This document shows positions 26,452 through 34,882 of a stretch of DNA of 64,000 nucleotides, piece after piece. A model generated the notes under the pieces. It saw nothing but the letters and a program-made list of their open reading frames with translations, was not told the origin of the DNA and made no database searches. Source of the DNA: Thermoplasmata archaeon. GTDB taxonomy: Archaea > Thermoplasmatota > Thermoplasmata > Methanomassiliicoccales > Methanomethylophilaceae. The first letter of the stretch is position 1. Each line of letters begins with the position of its first letter. A program made the translations under genes and the position numbers. Location: assembly GCA_015063125.1 (NCBI GenBank), contig SUTB01000002.1, positions 152,720-216,719 of the forward strand, written 5' to 3'.

Positions 26452-28026
26452 TTCCTCGAACGAGGGGGTGTGCTTCTGGCCAAGATAAAAAGAGCAGTCA
26501 TCAGCGTTTCCGACAAGAGCGGCATAGTCGATTTTGCAAAGGAACTCGCCGCCACAGGTGTGGACATCATTTCCACAGGCGGAACATACAAGCTTCTGAA
26601 AGAGAACGGTATCAAGGTTACCGAGGTATCGGACGTCACGGGATTCCCCGAGATGTTGGACGGGCGTGTCAAGACACTCCATCCTAAGGTACATGCGGGA
26701 ATCCTCGCACGCAGGGACATTCCTGACCACATGTCAGCCATCAAGGACAAGGGAATCGAGCCCATCGACATGGTCGTCATCAACCTGTATCCGTTCAAGC
26801 AGACGGTCCTCAAAGAGGGCGTACAGTTCGAGGACATCGTCGAGAACATCGACATCGGCGGCCCCAGCATGATCCGTGCGGCTGCCAAGAATTACGAGTC
26901 CGTGGCCGTCGTCACCGACCCCAAGCAGTATCCTGAGATCCTCGAGCAGCTGAAGACAAAGGGAGAGCTCAGTCTCGAGCTCCACCAGAAGCTCATGGCA
27001 GACGCATTCGTCGCCACAGCCAATTACGACGCCATGATCGCCTCCCAGATGAAGGAGAGGTTCATCGGCAAGTTCCCCGACTCGTTCCCCATACCCCTGG
27101 AGAAGGTCCAGGACCTCAGGTACGGAGAGAACCCCAACCAGTCCGCGGCATTCTACAAGGACCCGTTCACACCCGGACCCACCGTCGCCAAGGCGGAATG
27201 TCTCTGGGGAAAGGAGCTGTCCTACAACAACATCCTCGATCTTGACAAGGCATTGGACATCTGTATGGACTTCGAGAGGCCGACAGCAGTCGTTATGAAG
27301 CACACCAACCCCTGTGGTCTCGCATCCGCAGACACCATATTCGAGGCATTCGAGACAGCATACAACGTCGACCCCTTGTCCGCGTTCGGATGCGTCATCT
27401 GTCTCAACAGGCCCTGTACGAAGGAGTGCGCGGAGATGATCTCCAAGTACTTCGTCGAGGCCGTGCTCTGTCCTGACTTCGAAGAGGGTGCAGTGGAGAT
27501 CATGGAGGCCAAGAAGAACATCCGTCTGCTCAGGACCAACTGCCCAATCGGACCTTCCGAGAGGGTCAGGGAGTACAAGATGAAGAAGGTCCAGGGCGGA
27601 ATGCTCGTCCAGACCGACGAGGATGTCGTAGTTGACCCCAAGAACCTGAAGGTCATCACCAAGCGCGCACCCACAGAGGAGGAGATCCACTCGCTGCTGT
27701 TCGCATGGAAGCTCGCGAAGCATGTGACCTCCAACGCCGTCGTTTACGTCAGGGGCGAGCGTGCAGTCGGAATCGGAGCCGGTCAGATGAGCCGTGTGGA
27801 TTCCGCAAAGATCGCCACCATGAAGGCGAACGAGCCCACCGAGGGCTGCGTCATGGCCTCGGATGCATTCTTCCCGTTCAGGGACGGAGTCGACGAGGCA
27901 GCCAAGGCCGGTGTGACAGCCATCATCCAGCCCGGAGGAAGCATCAGGGACCAGGAGGTCATCGATGCTGCCAACGAGCACAACATCGCGATGGTCTTCA
28001 CCGGATGCCGTGTCTTCAGGCACTGA
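26446..28026 (+). CDS. purH: Bifunctional AICAR transformylase / IMP cyclohydrolase
   Basis: A 526-residue enzyme for the last two purine steps. Residues about 15-150 are the IMP cyclohydrolase domain (ISVSDKSGIVDFAKEL, DGRVKTLHPKVHAGIL). The AICAR transformylase domain follows, with the catalytic KHTNPCG at 285-291, and the end MVFTGCRVFRH is typical. It uses 10-formyl-tetrahydrofolate, which FolD in this window can supply. Many archaea use PurP and PurO instead; here PurP is also present. The start is uncertain: the ATG at 26446 adds about 14 residues to the usual N-terminus and sits inside a hairpin; a GTG at 26470 is the alternative. Confidence 0.95.
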   Translation: MHFLERGGVLLAKIKRAVISVSDKSGIVDFAKELAATGVDIISTGGTYKLLKENGIKVTEVSDVTGFPEMLDGRVKTLHPKVHAGILARRDIPDHMSAIKDKGIEPIDMVVINLYPFKQTVLKEGVQFEDIVENIDIGGPSMIRAAAKNYESVAVVTDPKQYPEILEQLKTKGELSLELHQKLMADAFVATANYDAMIASQMKERFIGKFPDSFPIPLEKVQDLRYGENPNQSAAFYKDPFTPGPTVAKAECLWGKELSYNNILDLDKALDICMDFERPTAVVMKHTNPCGLASADTIFEAFETAYNVDPLSAFGCVICLNRPCTKECAEMISKYFVEAVLCPDFEEGAVEIMEAKKNIRLLRTNCPIGPSERVREYKMKKVQGGMLVQTDEDVVVDPKNLKVITKRAPTEEEIHSLLFAWKLAKHVTSNAVVYVRGERAVGIGAGQMSRVDSAKIATMKANEPTEGCVMASDAFFPFRDGVDEAAKAGVTAIIQPGGSIRDQEVIDAANEHNIAMVFTGCRVFRH

Positions 28027-28036
28027 AAAACAAATT

Positions 28037-28058
28037 ATGGGCCGGGAGACCGGCCCAT
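28037..28058 (+). terminator. Hairpin behind purH
   Basis: A perfect 9-bp stem ATGGGCCGG / CCGGCCCAT with a GAGA loop, ten bases behind the purH stop. The T-run behind it is weak. Confidence 0.65.
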
Positions 28059-28085
28059 CTATGATTTTGATAAAACTTCCAAGGA

Positions 28086-28298
28086 TTAGTTCTTGGTAAG
28101 GTCCACCGCGGATTCAAGGTCCTCGGGGATTATGGGTTTGCCTTCCGCTTTCCTCTTCATGTGTCCGCCGGGACCGCCGCGCGCAACCCTTGCTTTCTCT
28201 ATGCACTCGGGGTTGTCACAGACGAATGCGGCATAGACTACATTCTTGCAGGGCCCGCCGCAGAACTCGCATGTGTACTCATCCAGATTGAGGGTCAT
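28086..28298 (-). CDS. Small zinc-ribbon protein, function unknown
   Basis: A 70-residue protein with CEFCGGPC and CDNPEC cysteine pairs near residues 10-32, a likely single zinc site, followed by a Gly/Lys/Arg-rich stretch (RVARGGPGGHMKRKAEG). I do not recognise the family; a nucleic-acid or ribosome-binding role would fit the composition. It lies behind the beta-CASP nuclease gene on the same strand but after a terminator, so it probably has its own promoter. Confidence 0.62.
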   Translation of the reverse strand: MTLNLDEYTCEFCGGPCKNVVYAAFVCDNPECIEKARVARGGPGGHMKRKAEGKPIIPEDLESAVDLTKN

Positions 28299-28336
28299 AG
28301 TTGCGATAACGATAAGGTCGTATAAAAAAGCGGAAT

Positions 28337-28353
28337 CCGGGGCAGAGCCCCGG
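28337..28353 (-). terminator. Terminator behind the beta-CASP nuclease
   Basis: CCGGGGC-AGA-GCCCCGG hairpin; on the minus strand the sequence continues to a run of six T at 28329-28324. It starts eight bases behind the stop codon. Confidence 0.72.
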
Positions 28354-28361
28354 TCCAGGTT

Positions 28362-29600
28362 TCAGAGATCGATCTCGAATTCTTCGCCGGTCTTGGGAAG
28401 GAAGACCTTGTAGTCCCCTTCGAGATCGGGCAGGAATGCCTCACGGGACTCGGAGTGCATGATGATGACGTTGTCGGGGTCGCACTCCCTGATGAAGTTG
28501 ACGATCTGATTGTGGTCGGCGTGAGCCGAGAAATCGTACTTCTGCAGTTCGCATGAGATCTTGACGATCTCGCCGTCGATCTTCACGCATCCCTCCTCGA
28601 GGAGCATCCTTCCGTTGGTGTCCTCCGCCTGATAACCTACCAGGAGGATGGCGCTCTTGGGGTCGTCCTTGATGGCGTTGAGGTATCCGAGGACCGGTCC
28701 TCCATCGAGCATTCCGCCGGTGGTGACGATGACCTCGCCCTTTATGGCCGATGCCCTCGAACCGGAGTTCCTGACTTCGTTGAACTTCCTCTTGGCCGCT
28801 TTCAGGTGCTTGACGTCCTTGATGTACTCGGGGTAGTCGAGGAAGAGGCGGGTGACCGATCTTCCCATTCCGTCCACCCACATCTCGTAACCGAGGTTCC
28901 TCAGCAGGAGCATGATCTCCTGCGTTCTTCCGACTGCGAAACAGGGGATGAGAACCTTTCCGCCGCGGTCGATAACCTCATCGATCTTGGCGAGGAACTG
29001 CTCCTCCGTGGTCTTCCTGTCGGGGTGGTTGCGTCCGCCGTAGGTTCCCTCGATGAACAGGGTGCTGCAGTCGTGGGGCCTTGCTCCTCCGACGAGCCTC
29101 TGCGTCTCGGTGTGAATGTCGCCTGAGTAAATGACGCTCGAATCCTTCTCGAACATGAACATGGCCGCTCCGGGAATGTGTCCGGCATCCAGCATGGTCA
29201 CGTCGACGTGGTTTATGCTAATCTGATCCTGGTATGTCATCGGCACGACTGCCTTCATGGTTCTCTCGATATCGCCGGATGTGTAGGGCTGGGGATAATC
29301 CTCGGCCTTGGCGATCTTGAGGGTGTCGTACATCATCAGCTCCGAGATCTCCGCGGAGAGAGGCGTGGTGAACAGATCGCATTCGTTCTTGCCGCAGATC
29401 TGTGGGATCATTCCGCAGTGATCCAGGTGCGAGTGCGTAAGGAACGCATAGTCGATGCGTGGCGCAGGGAGAGGATACTCCGGAGGCTTTGTAGGGCTGA
29501 GACCGTACTCGATCAGAGTGGTCATGCCGTCCCCCTCCATAGTCATCCCCATGCGTCCGACCATGTCGGCACCGCCCAGGAATTTACATTTCATTTTCAT
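28362..29600 (-). CDS. Beta-CASP metallo-beta-lactamase ribonuclease
   Basis: A 412-residue MBL-fold nuclease. THSHLDHCG (motif II), the DAGHIPGAA His (motif III) and YSGDIH (motif IV) bind two metals; the beta-CASP insertion and the late motifs DFSAHADH and IIMHSE complete the active site. Such proteins in archaea (aCPSF2 / RNase J group) are 5'-3' exonucleases or endonucleases in mRNA decay and 3'-end formation. It lacks the N-terminal KH domains of aCPSF1. The gene stands alone; the upstream 250 bases hold no other gene. Confidence 0.88.
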   Translation of the reverse strand: MKMKCKFLGGADMVGRMGMTMEGDGMTTLIEYGLSPTKPPEYPLPAPRIDYAFLTHSHLDHCGMIPQICGKNECDLFTTPLSAEISELMMYDTLKIAKAEDYPQPYTSGDIERTMKAVVPMTYQDQISINHVDVTMLDAGHIPGAAMFMFEKDSSVIYSGDIHTETQRLVGGARPHDCSTLFIEGTYGGRNHPDRKTTEEQFLAKIDEVIDRGGKVLIPCFAVGRTQEIMLLLRNLGYEMWVDGMGRSVTRLFLDYPEYIKDVKHLKAAKRKFNEVRNSGSRASAIKGEVIVTTGGMLDGGPVLGYLNAIKDDPKSAILLVGYQAEDTNGRMLLEEGCVKIDGEIVKISCELQKYDFSAHADHNQIVNFIRECDPDNVIIMHSESREAFLPDLEGDYKVFLPKTGEEFEIDL

Positions 29601-29875
29601 GTGCTAGCTCCTTTTCGTATATTGCCTCTCATTCAGGAGAGGACTTTGTGAAAGAAGGTGTCTTAACACCCTCTTGACTGTGATGATGATACAGGGCTCC
29701 TCGAAACCCCATATTATAAGAGTAATTCTTCCCTAATTATGTATAGTATATAAAATCTTAGAAAAGCGATGTCATAGGACAGAATAATCAAATCGAATGT
29801 CTGGCACATCAATTTACAGATACTGGCTCATAGAACCTAGATATCGAATTGAATATGAGCCACACTTCAAAACCG
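29601..29875. other. Divergent intergenic region
   Basis: An AT-rich gap between the divergently transcribed nuclease and membrane protein genes. It contains several TATA-like stretches (for example TATAGTATATAAAATC near 29742-29757). I see no gene or RNA structure in it. Confidence 0.5.
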
Positions 29876-29883
29876 TTATATTT
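29876..29883 (+). promoter_or_regulatory. TATA box of the multi-TM protein gene
   Basis: TTATATTT is centred about 26 bases before the ATG at 29906, consistent with a leaderless transcript starting at that codon. Confidence 0.6.
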
Positions 29884-29905
29884 ACAAATCAACATTCTCG
29901 AGTTC

Positions 29906-31309
29906 ATGGGAACACTCGATAACAAATTCGGAAACTACGCAGGGCTCTGCTCAGCAGCCCTGTTCATCATCGCAGCGTTCGTAATGCTGCTGATGAAAGC
30001 CGATGTCGAGACGGAACTGACATTCTATTCCAAGACTATCCTGACCATCGCCGGTATCGTCGGATTGGTGGCAGGTATCCTCATGTACATGGGTGAGGGG
30101 GAGAAAGAAAAGAAGATCGACGCAGGATTGTTCGTGCTACTTGGATTGGTTGCGGCACTGACCTATGGGCTGATCTCCCTGTCCGTTGAAGACACAACCG
30201 TGATTGGAATCGTCGGAATCGTCGCACTCATCGCTATGCTTGGTTGCGCAATGTGCGATTCCAAGAAGGGAAACAAACTCATGCTGTACTTCGATATCGC
30301 CATGGCGGTGCTCGCACTGATCATGGCAGCACTCGTCTTCGCCAAAGTGAACCCCACAGTGGCCATGGCGGCAGCCATCATGGTAATCGGAATCTGGATG
30401 GCAGTCTACACGGGCATCGCCAGGGAATATGCCGAGGCAGAGCCTGCGATCGACCCTACACGCAAATCCGCCAAGAAGGCGAAGAAGCAGAGGGCCAAGC
30501 AGGAAGAGGAGGCCAGGAAGGTCCAGCAGAGGCACGACAAGCTCGAGATAAAGGCCAAGAAGGACAAGAAGAAGGCAGAGCAGGAGAAGAAGAAGGAGGA
30601 GCAGGCCAAGAAGCACGAGAAGCCCAAGGCCGAGCCCAAACCCGCACCTACCGCTCAGAAGGTCGAGAAGGCCGAGCCTGCCAAGGAAGAGAAGCCCGTC
30701 GAGGCGCCAAAGGCAGCAGAGCCCGCAGTGGTCAAAGAGGAGCCCAAGAAAGAGGAGAAGCCCAAGACCAACAACGACTTCATGTCCAAACTCGTGTCTT
30801 CAAAGGATGCCAGCTCTAAGGCGGCATCCGTTCCTGCAGCGAAGGATGAGGAGAAGCCCAAGGCCGAACCCAAACCCGAGCCCAAACCGGAACCTAAACC
30901 TGAACCCAAACCCGCACCTGTCGCCGAGGAGCCCGCAGCGGAGCCTGCAGAGGAGCCTGCCGACGAAGGCGATGAGGAGATGGACGACATCTACACCGAC
31001 TATTCTCCGGAGGCGCTCGTCAGGAGGGCCGCTTGGAACAAGGGTCTGAGGTGCAGGAGAGACTATGGAGACTACAAGATCCCCGTTGCATTCGTCAAGG
31101 GCAAGGTCGCAGTGTACGTCGAGGAACCCGGTTCCGGAGATGCTGCTGTCGAGGCCAAGCTCAAAGAGGAAGGATGGGAGGTCCTGAGGTTCGATGTCAA
31201 CAAGGTCACCGACGGTCTCGAGGAGGGAGCGCAGATCGCAGAGGCGGTCAAGGCGAACCTTCGTGCTCAGAAGACTTCGAAAAAGAAGAAGAAACCCGCC
31301 AAGAAGTAA
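29906..31309 (+). CDS. Membrane protein with charged linker and Vsr/DUF559-like C-terminal domain
   Basis: A 467-residue protein. Six hydrophobic helices fill residues about 8-180. A long Lys/Glu/Ala-rich stretch (about 190-300, likely coiled coil) and a Pro-Glu-Lys repeat (EPKPEPKPEPKP) form a linker to about residue 365. The last 100 residues (ALVRRAAWNKGLRCRRDYGD, then IPVAFVKGKVAVYVEEPG and LKEEGWEVLRFDVNKV) follow the pattern of Vsr/DUF559 endonuclease-like folds, but the usual catalytic Asp before the AF segment is missing, so it may be inactive. I know no function. The ATG at 29906 is chosen from TATA spacing and the first helix. Confidence 0.68.
   Translation: MGTLDNKFGNYAGLCSAALFIIAAFVMLLMKADVETELTFYSKTILTIAGIVGLVAGILMYMGEGEKEKKIDAGLFVLLGLVAALTYGLISLSVEDTTVIGIVGIVALIAMLGCAMCDSKKGNKLMLYFDIAMAVLALIMAALVFAKVNPTVAMAAAIMVIGIWMAVYTGIAREYAEAEPAIDPTRKSAKKAKKQRAKQEEEARKVQQRHDKLEIKAKKDKKKAEQEKKKEEQAKKHEKPKAEPKPAPTAQKVEKAEPAKEEKPVEAPKAAEPAVVKEEPKKEEKPKTNNDFMSKLVSSKDASSKAASVPAAKDEEKPKAEPKPEPKPEPKPEPKPAPVAEEPAAEPAEEPADEGDEEMDDIYTDYSPEALVRRAAWNKGLRCRRDYGDYKIPVAFVKGKVAVYVEEPGSGDAAVEAKLKEEGWEVLRFDVNKVTDGLEEGAQIAEAVKANLRAQKTSKKKKKPAKK
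30855..30920 (+). repeat. Short tandem repeat encoding Pro-Glu-Pro-Lys
   Basis: Imperfect 12-base units of the CCCAAACCCGAG type code for an EPKP repeat in the linker of the membrane protein. Silent differences between units argue against recent slippage. Confidence 0.6.
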
Positions 31310-31320
31310 ACCTTTCAAAT

Positions 31321-31338
31321 GCGGGGCCCATGCCCCGC
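31321..31338 (+). terminator. Terminator between the membrane protein and TFS genes
   Basis: GCGGGGC-CCAT-GCCCCGC hairpin with a short pyrimidine-rich tail, eleven bases behind the membrane protein stop. Confidence 0.7.
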
Positions 31339-31409
31339 TCCCTTATATTCGCACGCGCGCCACATACCTTAAAATAGAGACAGTCGATGCACTTGCAGAG
31401 GCTGATTAC

Positions 31410-31706
31410 GTGTTTTGCTCGTGTGGCTCGATGATGTTCCCCAAAGATGGAAAGTATGTTTGCAATTCGTGTGGCGCTACCAAGGATATCGGTGGCAAGG
31501 CAGAGGTCATCAAGACCGATTTGAAGGAGAAGGAGACCACTGTGATTACGGAGAATGTGGCCACCCTGCCCAAGACCCGTATCCCATGTCCCGAGTGCGG
31601 ACACACAGAGGCGTTCTTCGTCATCAGGCAGACCCGTTCGGCCGATGAACCTGAGACCAGGATCTACCGCTGCACCAAGTGCAACCACTCCTGGAGAGAG
31701 TATTGA
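31410..31706 (+). CDS. tfs: Transcription factor S (TFIIS/Rpb9-like)
   Basis: A 98-residue archaeal TFS, which stimulates RNA cleavage by backtracked RNA polymerase. An N-terminal zinc ribbon (CSCGSMMFP, CNSCGATK) and a C-terminal one (CPECGHTEAFF, CTKCNHSWREY) are complete. The TFIIS-type acidic dipeptide expected in the loop is seen as SADEPETR, with Asp-Glu available for catalysis. The GTG at 31410 starts right at the first zinc ribbon and has GAGG ten bases upstream. It lies nine bases from the PCNA gene, forming a transcription/replication operon. Confidence 0.9.
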   Translation: MFCSCGSMMFPKDGKYVCNSCGATKDIGGKAEVIKTDLKEKETTVITENVATLPKTRIPCPECGHTEAFFVIRQTRSADEPETRIYRCTKCNHSWREY

Positions 31707-31715
31707 GGCGATAGC

Positions 31716-32450
31716 ATGTTCGCGGCAGATCTGAAATCCGACACCCTGAAGGGATTGGTCAACATCATTTCGACACTCATAGACGAGGTCAAGTTCACAA
31801 TCACCCCTGAGGGCATGACCCTGAAGGCGGTGGACGCTGCACACGTAGCCATGATCGAGATGGACATATCGGACAAGGCGTTCGAGTCCTTCTCCGCGGA
31901 GAGCACCGAGCTCGGACTCGACCTCGAGAAGGTCAAGGGAGTCCTCAAGCTCGCAGGAGCCGGAGAAGTCATCAGGATGGAGCAGGACGACTCCACAGGC
32001 AAGCTCGTCTTCAAAGTAGGGAACATTACAAGGCGCATGAGCCTCATCGACACCACCGGCATGAACGACCCCAAGGTCCCCCAGCTCAACCTGGCAACCA
32101 ACATCCTGGTCCCCATCGAGGAGCTCCAGAAGGGAATCCGCGCAGTGGAGTCGATCTCGGATCACATCACACTCAAGGCAGGACCCGATTACTTCGAGCT
32201 CTCGAGCGAGGGAGACACGGACTCCGTGTACCTCAGGCTCGACGCCTCAGCTGCCAAGATCGAGGCATCCTCAGAAGTATGCAGCATGTTCCCTCCAGAC
32301 TACCTTTCCAACATCATCAAGGCAATCCCCTCGGGAACGCAGGTCAACATCGAGTTAGATAACGACTATCCCGTGAAACTCGTCTTCGCATTGGCGGACG
32401 GTGCGGCTAAGGTCAGCTACCTCCTCGCACCCAGGATCGAGAGCGAGTGA
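31716..32450 (+). CDS. pcn: DNA polymerase sliding clamp PCNA
   Basis: A 244-residue homotrimeric clamp that tethers replicative polymerases and repair enzymes to DNA. The N-terminal LKGLVNIISTLIDEVKF and the IDTTGMNDPKVPQL inter-domain linker are typical, as is the LAPRIE end near the partner-binding pocket. Length matches archaeal PCNA. It follows tfs by nine bases, and the transketolase genes start right behind it. Confidence 0.96.
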   Translation: MFAADLKSDTLKGLVNIISTLIDEVKFTITPEGMTLKAVDAAHVAMIEMDISDKAFESFSAESTELGLDLEKVKGVLKLAGAGEVIRMEQDDSTGKLVFKVGNITRRMSLIDTTGMNDPKVPQLNLATNILVPIEELQKGIRAVESISDHITLKAGPDYFELSSEGDTDSVYLRLDASAAKIEASSEVCSMFPPDYLSNIIKAIPSGTQVNIELDNDYPVKLVFALADGAAKVSYLLAPRIESE

Positions 32451-32455
32451 GGATC

Positions 32456-33286
32456 ATGACGGACTACACAGTCGCGGAACTCGAGAACATAGCGAACAAG
32501 CTCAGGCTCCATGTGGTCGAGATGACCTACGCGGCCCGTTCTGGGCACCCGGGCGGTTCGCTCTCGGCAGCGGACATGATCGCTGCCCTCTACTTCAAGT
32601 TCATGAGGCACGACCCCAAGAATCCCGATTGGGACGGAAGGGACAGGTTCGTGCTCTCCAAAGGCCACGTCGCACCCGTATTGTACGCGGCACTGGCCGA
32701 GTCCGGGTACTTCCCGGTCGACGACCTCCTCAGCCTGAGGCAGGTCGGTTCCAAGCTCCAAGGCCACCCCGTTCGCGGCAAGGTCCCCGGAGTGGAGATG
32801 TCCACAGGCTCACTGGGCCAGGGACTGAGCATGGCCTGCGGTATCGCACTGGCAGGCAAGATGGACGGCAAGGACTACAAGACCATATGCATGCTCGGCG
32901 ACGGAGAGCTCCAGGAGGGACAGAACTGGGAGGCGGCGATGTTCGCCCACCAGGCGGGTCTCACGAACCTCATAGCTATCGTGGACCGCAACAGGCTGCA
33001 GATCACAGGCGACACCGAGGGAGCGGTCGGACTCGAACCCCTTCCCGAGAAGTGGAAGTCCTTCGGATGGAACGCAATAATCATCGATGGACACAACATG
33101 CGCCAGATCCTCGAGGCCCTGGACAAGGCTGCTAACGCCAAAGCCAGGCCTACAGTGATCATCATGAAGACCGTCAAGGGCAAGGGCGTCTCGTTCATGG
33201 AGAACAACGCCGGATTCCACGGCAAGGCCTGCAACGACGAGGAGCAGGCAAGGGCCGTCGCAGAGCTCAAGGCGGTGATCCAATGA
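32456..33286 (+). CDS. Transketolase, N-terminal subunit
   Basis: A 276-residue subunit carrying the thiamine-diphosphate domain of transketolase. RSGHPGGSLSAADMIAALYF begins the family, and the GDGELQEGQNWEAAMFA segment is the TPP/Mg motif (GDG...N). It pairs with the next gene to form the split archaeal enzyme, which moves two-carbon units between sugar phosphates. The ATG at 32456 has GAGG just upstream; an in-frame GTG at 32447 overlaps the PCNA stop. Confidence 0.93.
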   Translation: MTDYTVAELENIANKLRLHVVEMTYAARSGHPGGSLSAADMIAALYFKFMRHDPKNPDWDGRDRFVLSKGHVAPVLYAALAESGYFPVDDLLSLRQVGSKLQGHPVRGKVPGVEMSTGSLGQGLSMACGIALAGKMDGKDYKTICMLGDGELQEGQNWEAAMFAHQAGLTNLIAIVDRNRLQITGDTEGAVGLEPLPEKWKSFGWNAIIIDGHNMRQILEALDKAANAKARPTVIIMKTVKGKGVSFMENNAGFHGKACNDEEQARAVAELKAVIQ

Positions 33287-34224
33287 CCGGAGAGAAGCTA
33301 GCACAGCGCAACTACTACGGCAAGGCCCTGGCCGAATTGGCCAAAGAGGATCCCAACGTAGTCGTGATGGATGCCGACCTCGCAGGATCCACTAAGACTT
33401 CGGATTTCCAGAAGGCGTGCCCGGAGAGGTTCGTCGAGGTAGGAATCGCCGAGTCCAACATGATCGGCATCGCCGCAGGACTGGCAGCATCCGGCAAGAC
33501 AGTGTTCACATCCACATTCGGAGTGTTCGCGACCGGAAGGTGCTGGGAGCAGATCAGGCTCGCGGTAGCTTATCCGAAGCTCAACGTCAAGATCGTCGCC
33601 ACACACTGCGGTATCAGCGTGGGCGAGGACGGAGCATCCCACCAGGCATTGGAGGATGTGGCGATCATGAGGGCACTGCCCAACATGGTGGTCGTCGCTC
33701 CCGCAGACGCTTACGAGGCATACGCCGCCACGAAGGAGCTGGCAAGGTACAACGGACCTGTCTACATGAGGATGGGCCGTGCCGACTTCCCGACGATCCT
33801 CAGCGAGGATGTGGAGTTCCATATCGGAAAGGCGACCGTGCTCCGCGAGGGCAAGGACGTCACGATCGTCGGATGCGGACAGATGGTATCGTCATGCATC
33901 GAGGCCGCAGAGCAGCTGAAGGCCGAGGGCATCGAGGCCGAGATCATAAACATGTCAACAATCAAACCCCTCGACACGGAGACACTGGCCAAGTCCGTCG
34001 CAAAGACCGGATGCTGTGTCACCGCCGAGGAGCACAGCATCATCGGAGGATTGGGATCGGCCGTTGCCGAGGCCCTCTGCGATGGAAACTGGGTGCCTCT
34101 CGAGAGAGTGGGCACCAAGGACACCTTCGGGGAGTCCGGAAAACCTGACAAGCTAATGGTGAAATACGGTCTGACCACCGCGGACATCGTCACCGCGGCC
34201 AAGAAGGCCATCGGAAGGAAGTGA
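33283..34224 (+). CDS. Transketolase, C-terminal subunit
   Basis: A 313-residue subunit with the pyrimidine-binding and C-terminal domains of transketolase. The [19 protein letters not shown] segment contains the catalytic Glu that activates [23 protein letters not shown] follows. Its ATG overlaps the stop of the N-terminal subunit by four bases, so the two are made in equal amounts. Confidence 0.93.
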   Translation: MTGEKLAQRNYYGKALAELAKEDPNVVVMDADLAGSTKTSDFQKACPERFVEVGIAESNMIGIAAGLAASGKTVFTSTFGVFATGRCWEQIRLAVAYPKLNVKIVATHCGISVGEDGASHQALEDVAIMRALPNMVVVAPADAYEAYAATKELARYNGPVYMRMGRADFPTILSEDVEFHIGKATVLREGKDVTIVGCGQMVSSCIEAAEQLKAEGIEAEIINMSTIKPLDTETLAKSVAKTGCCVTAEEHSIIGGLGSAVAEALCDGNWVPLERVGTKDTFGESGKPDKLMVKYGLTTADIVTAAKKAIGRK

Positions 34225-34228
34225 AGAG

Positions 34229-34876
34229 ATGAAGATTTTCATAGACACAGCGAATCTGGACATGATCAAGGAGATCAACAGCTGGGGTATCCTGGACGGA
34301 GTAACCACAAACCCCAGTCTCATCGCGAAGGAAGGCGTCGACGTTAGGACACGCGTCAAGGAGATCGCGGAGGTCGTAGACGGACCCATTTCAGCCGAGG
34401 CGATGTCCATGACCTGCGACGAGATGGTGAAGGAGGGCCGCGAGCTCGCCAAGATCCACCCCAATATCAATGTCAAGCTCCCCATGTGCGTGGAGACCCT
34501 CAAGGCCACCAAGATCCTCTCGTCCGAGGGAATCAAGGTCAACGTCACTCTGATCTTCTCGCCTCTGCAGGCACTCCTGGCAGCCAAGGCAGGAGCAGCG
34601 TTCGTTTCCCCGTTCGTCGGACGTCTCGACGACATCGGACAGTTCGGAGGAGACCTCGTCGCTCAGATCATGACGATCCTGGAGAACTACGGCTATCCCA
34701 CAGAGGTCATCGCAGCATCCATCCGCGGACCCACCCACGTCCTGGAGGCCGCTCTCAACGGATGCGACATCGCCACCATCCCCTACGACACACTGAAGAA
34801 GATGGTCGGCCACCCCAAGACCGATGAGGGAATCGAGAAGTTCATCGCCGACTACGAGAAGTCCAAGAAGAACTGA
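34229..34876 (+). CDS. Transaldolase / fructose-6-phosphate aldolase family
   Basis: A 215-residue short transaldolase (TalC/Fsa type). [27 protein letters not shown] opens the barrel, the Schiff-base Lys is in NINVKLPM, and the [19 protein letters not shown] and SPFVGRLDD segments are diagnostic. With the transketolase subunits directly upstream it completes the non-oxidative pentose phosphate route, which provides ribose phosphate and connects to the AMP-RuBisCO pathway encoded 5 kb away. Transaldolase and F6P aldolase activities cannot be separated by eye. Confidence 0.92.
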   Translation: MKIFIDTANLDMIKEINSWGILDGVTTNPSLIAKEGVDVRTRVKEIAEVVDGPISAEAMSMTCDEMVKEGRELAKIHPNINVKLPMCVETLKATKILSSEGIKVNVTLIFSPLQALLAAKAGAAFVSPFVGRLDDIGQFGGDLVAQIMTILENYGYPTEVIAASIRGPTHVLEAALNGCDIATIPYDTLKKMVGHPKTDEGIEKFIADYEKSKKN

Positions 34877-34882
34877 GCTGAT

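Noticed and set aside
30855-30920. CRISPR-like or regulatory repeat
   Set aside because: The units are codon repeats for EPKP inside a coding frame, without spacers.
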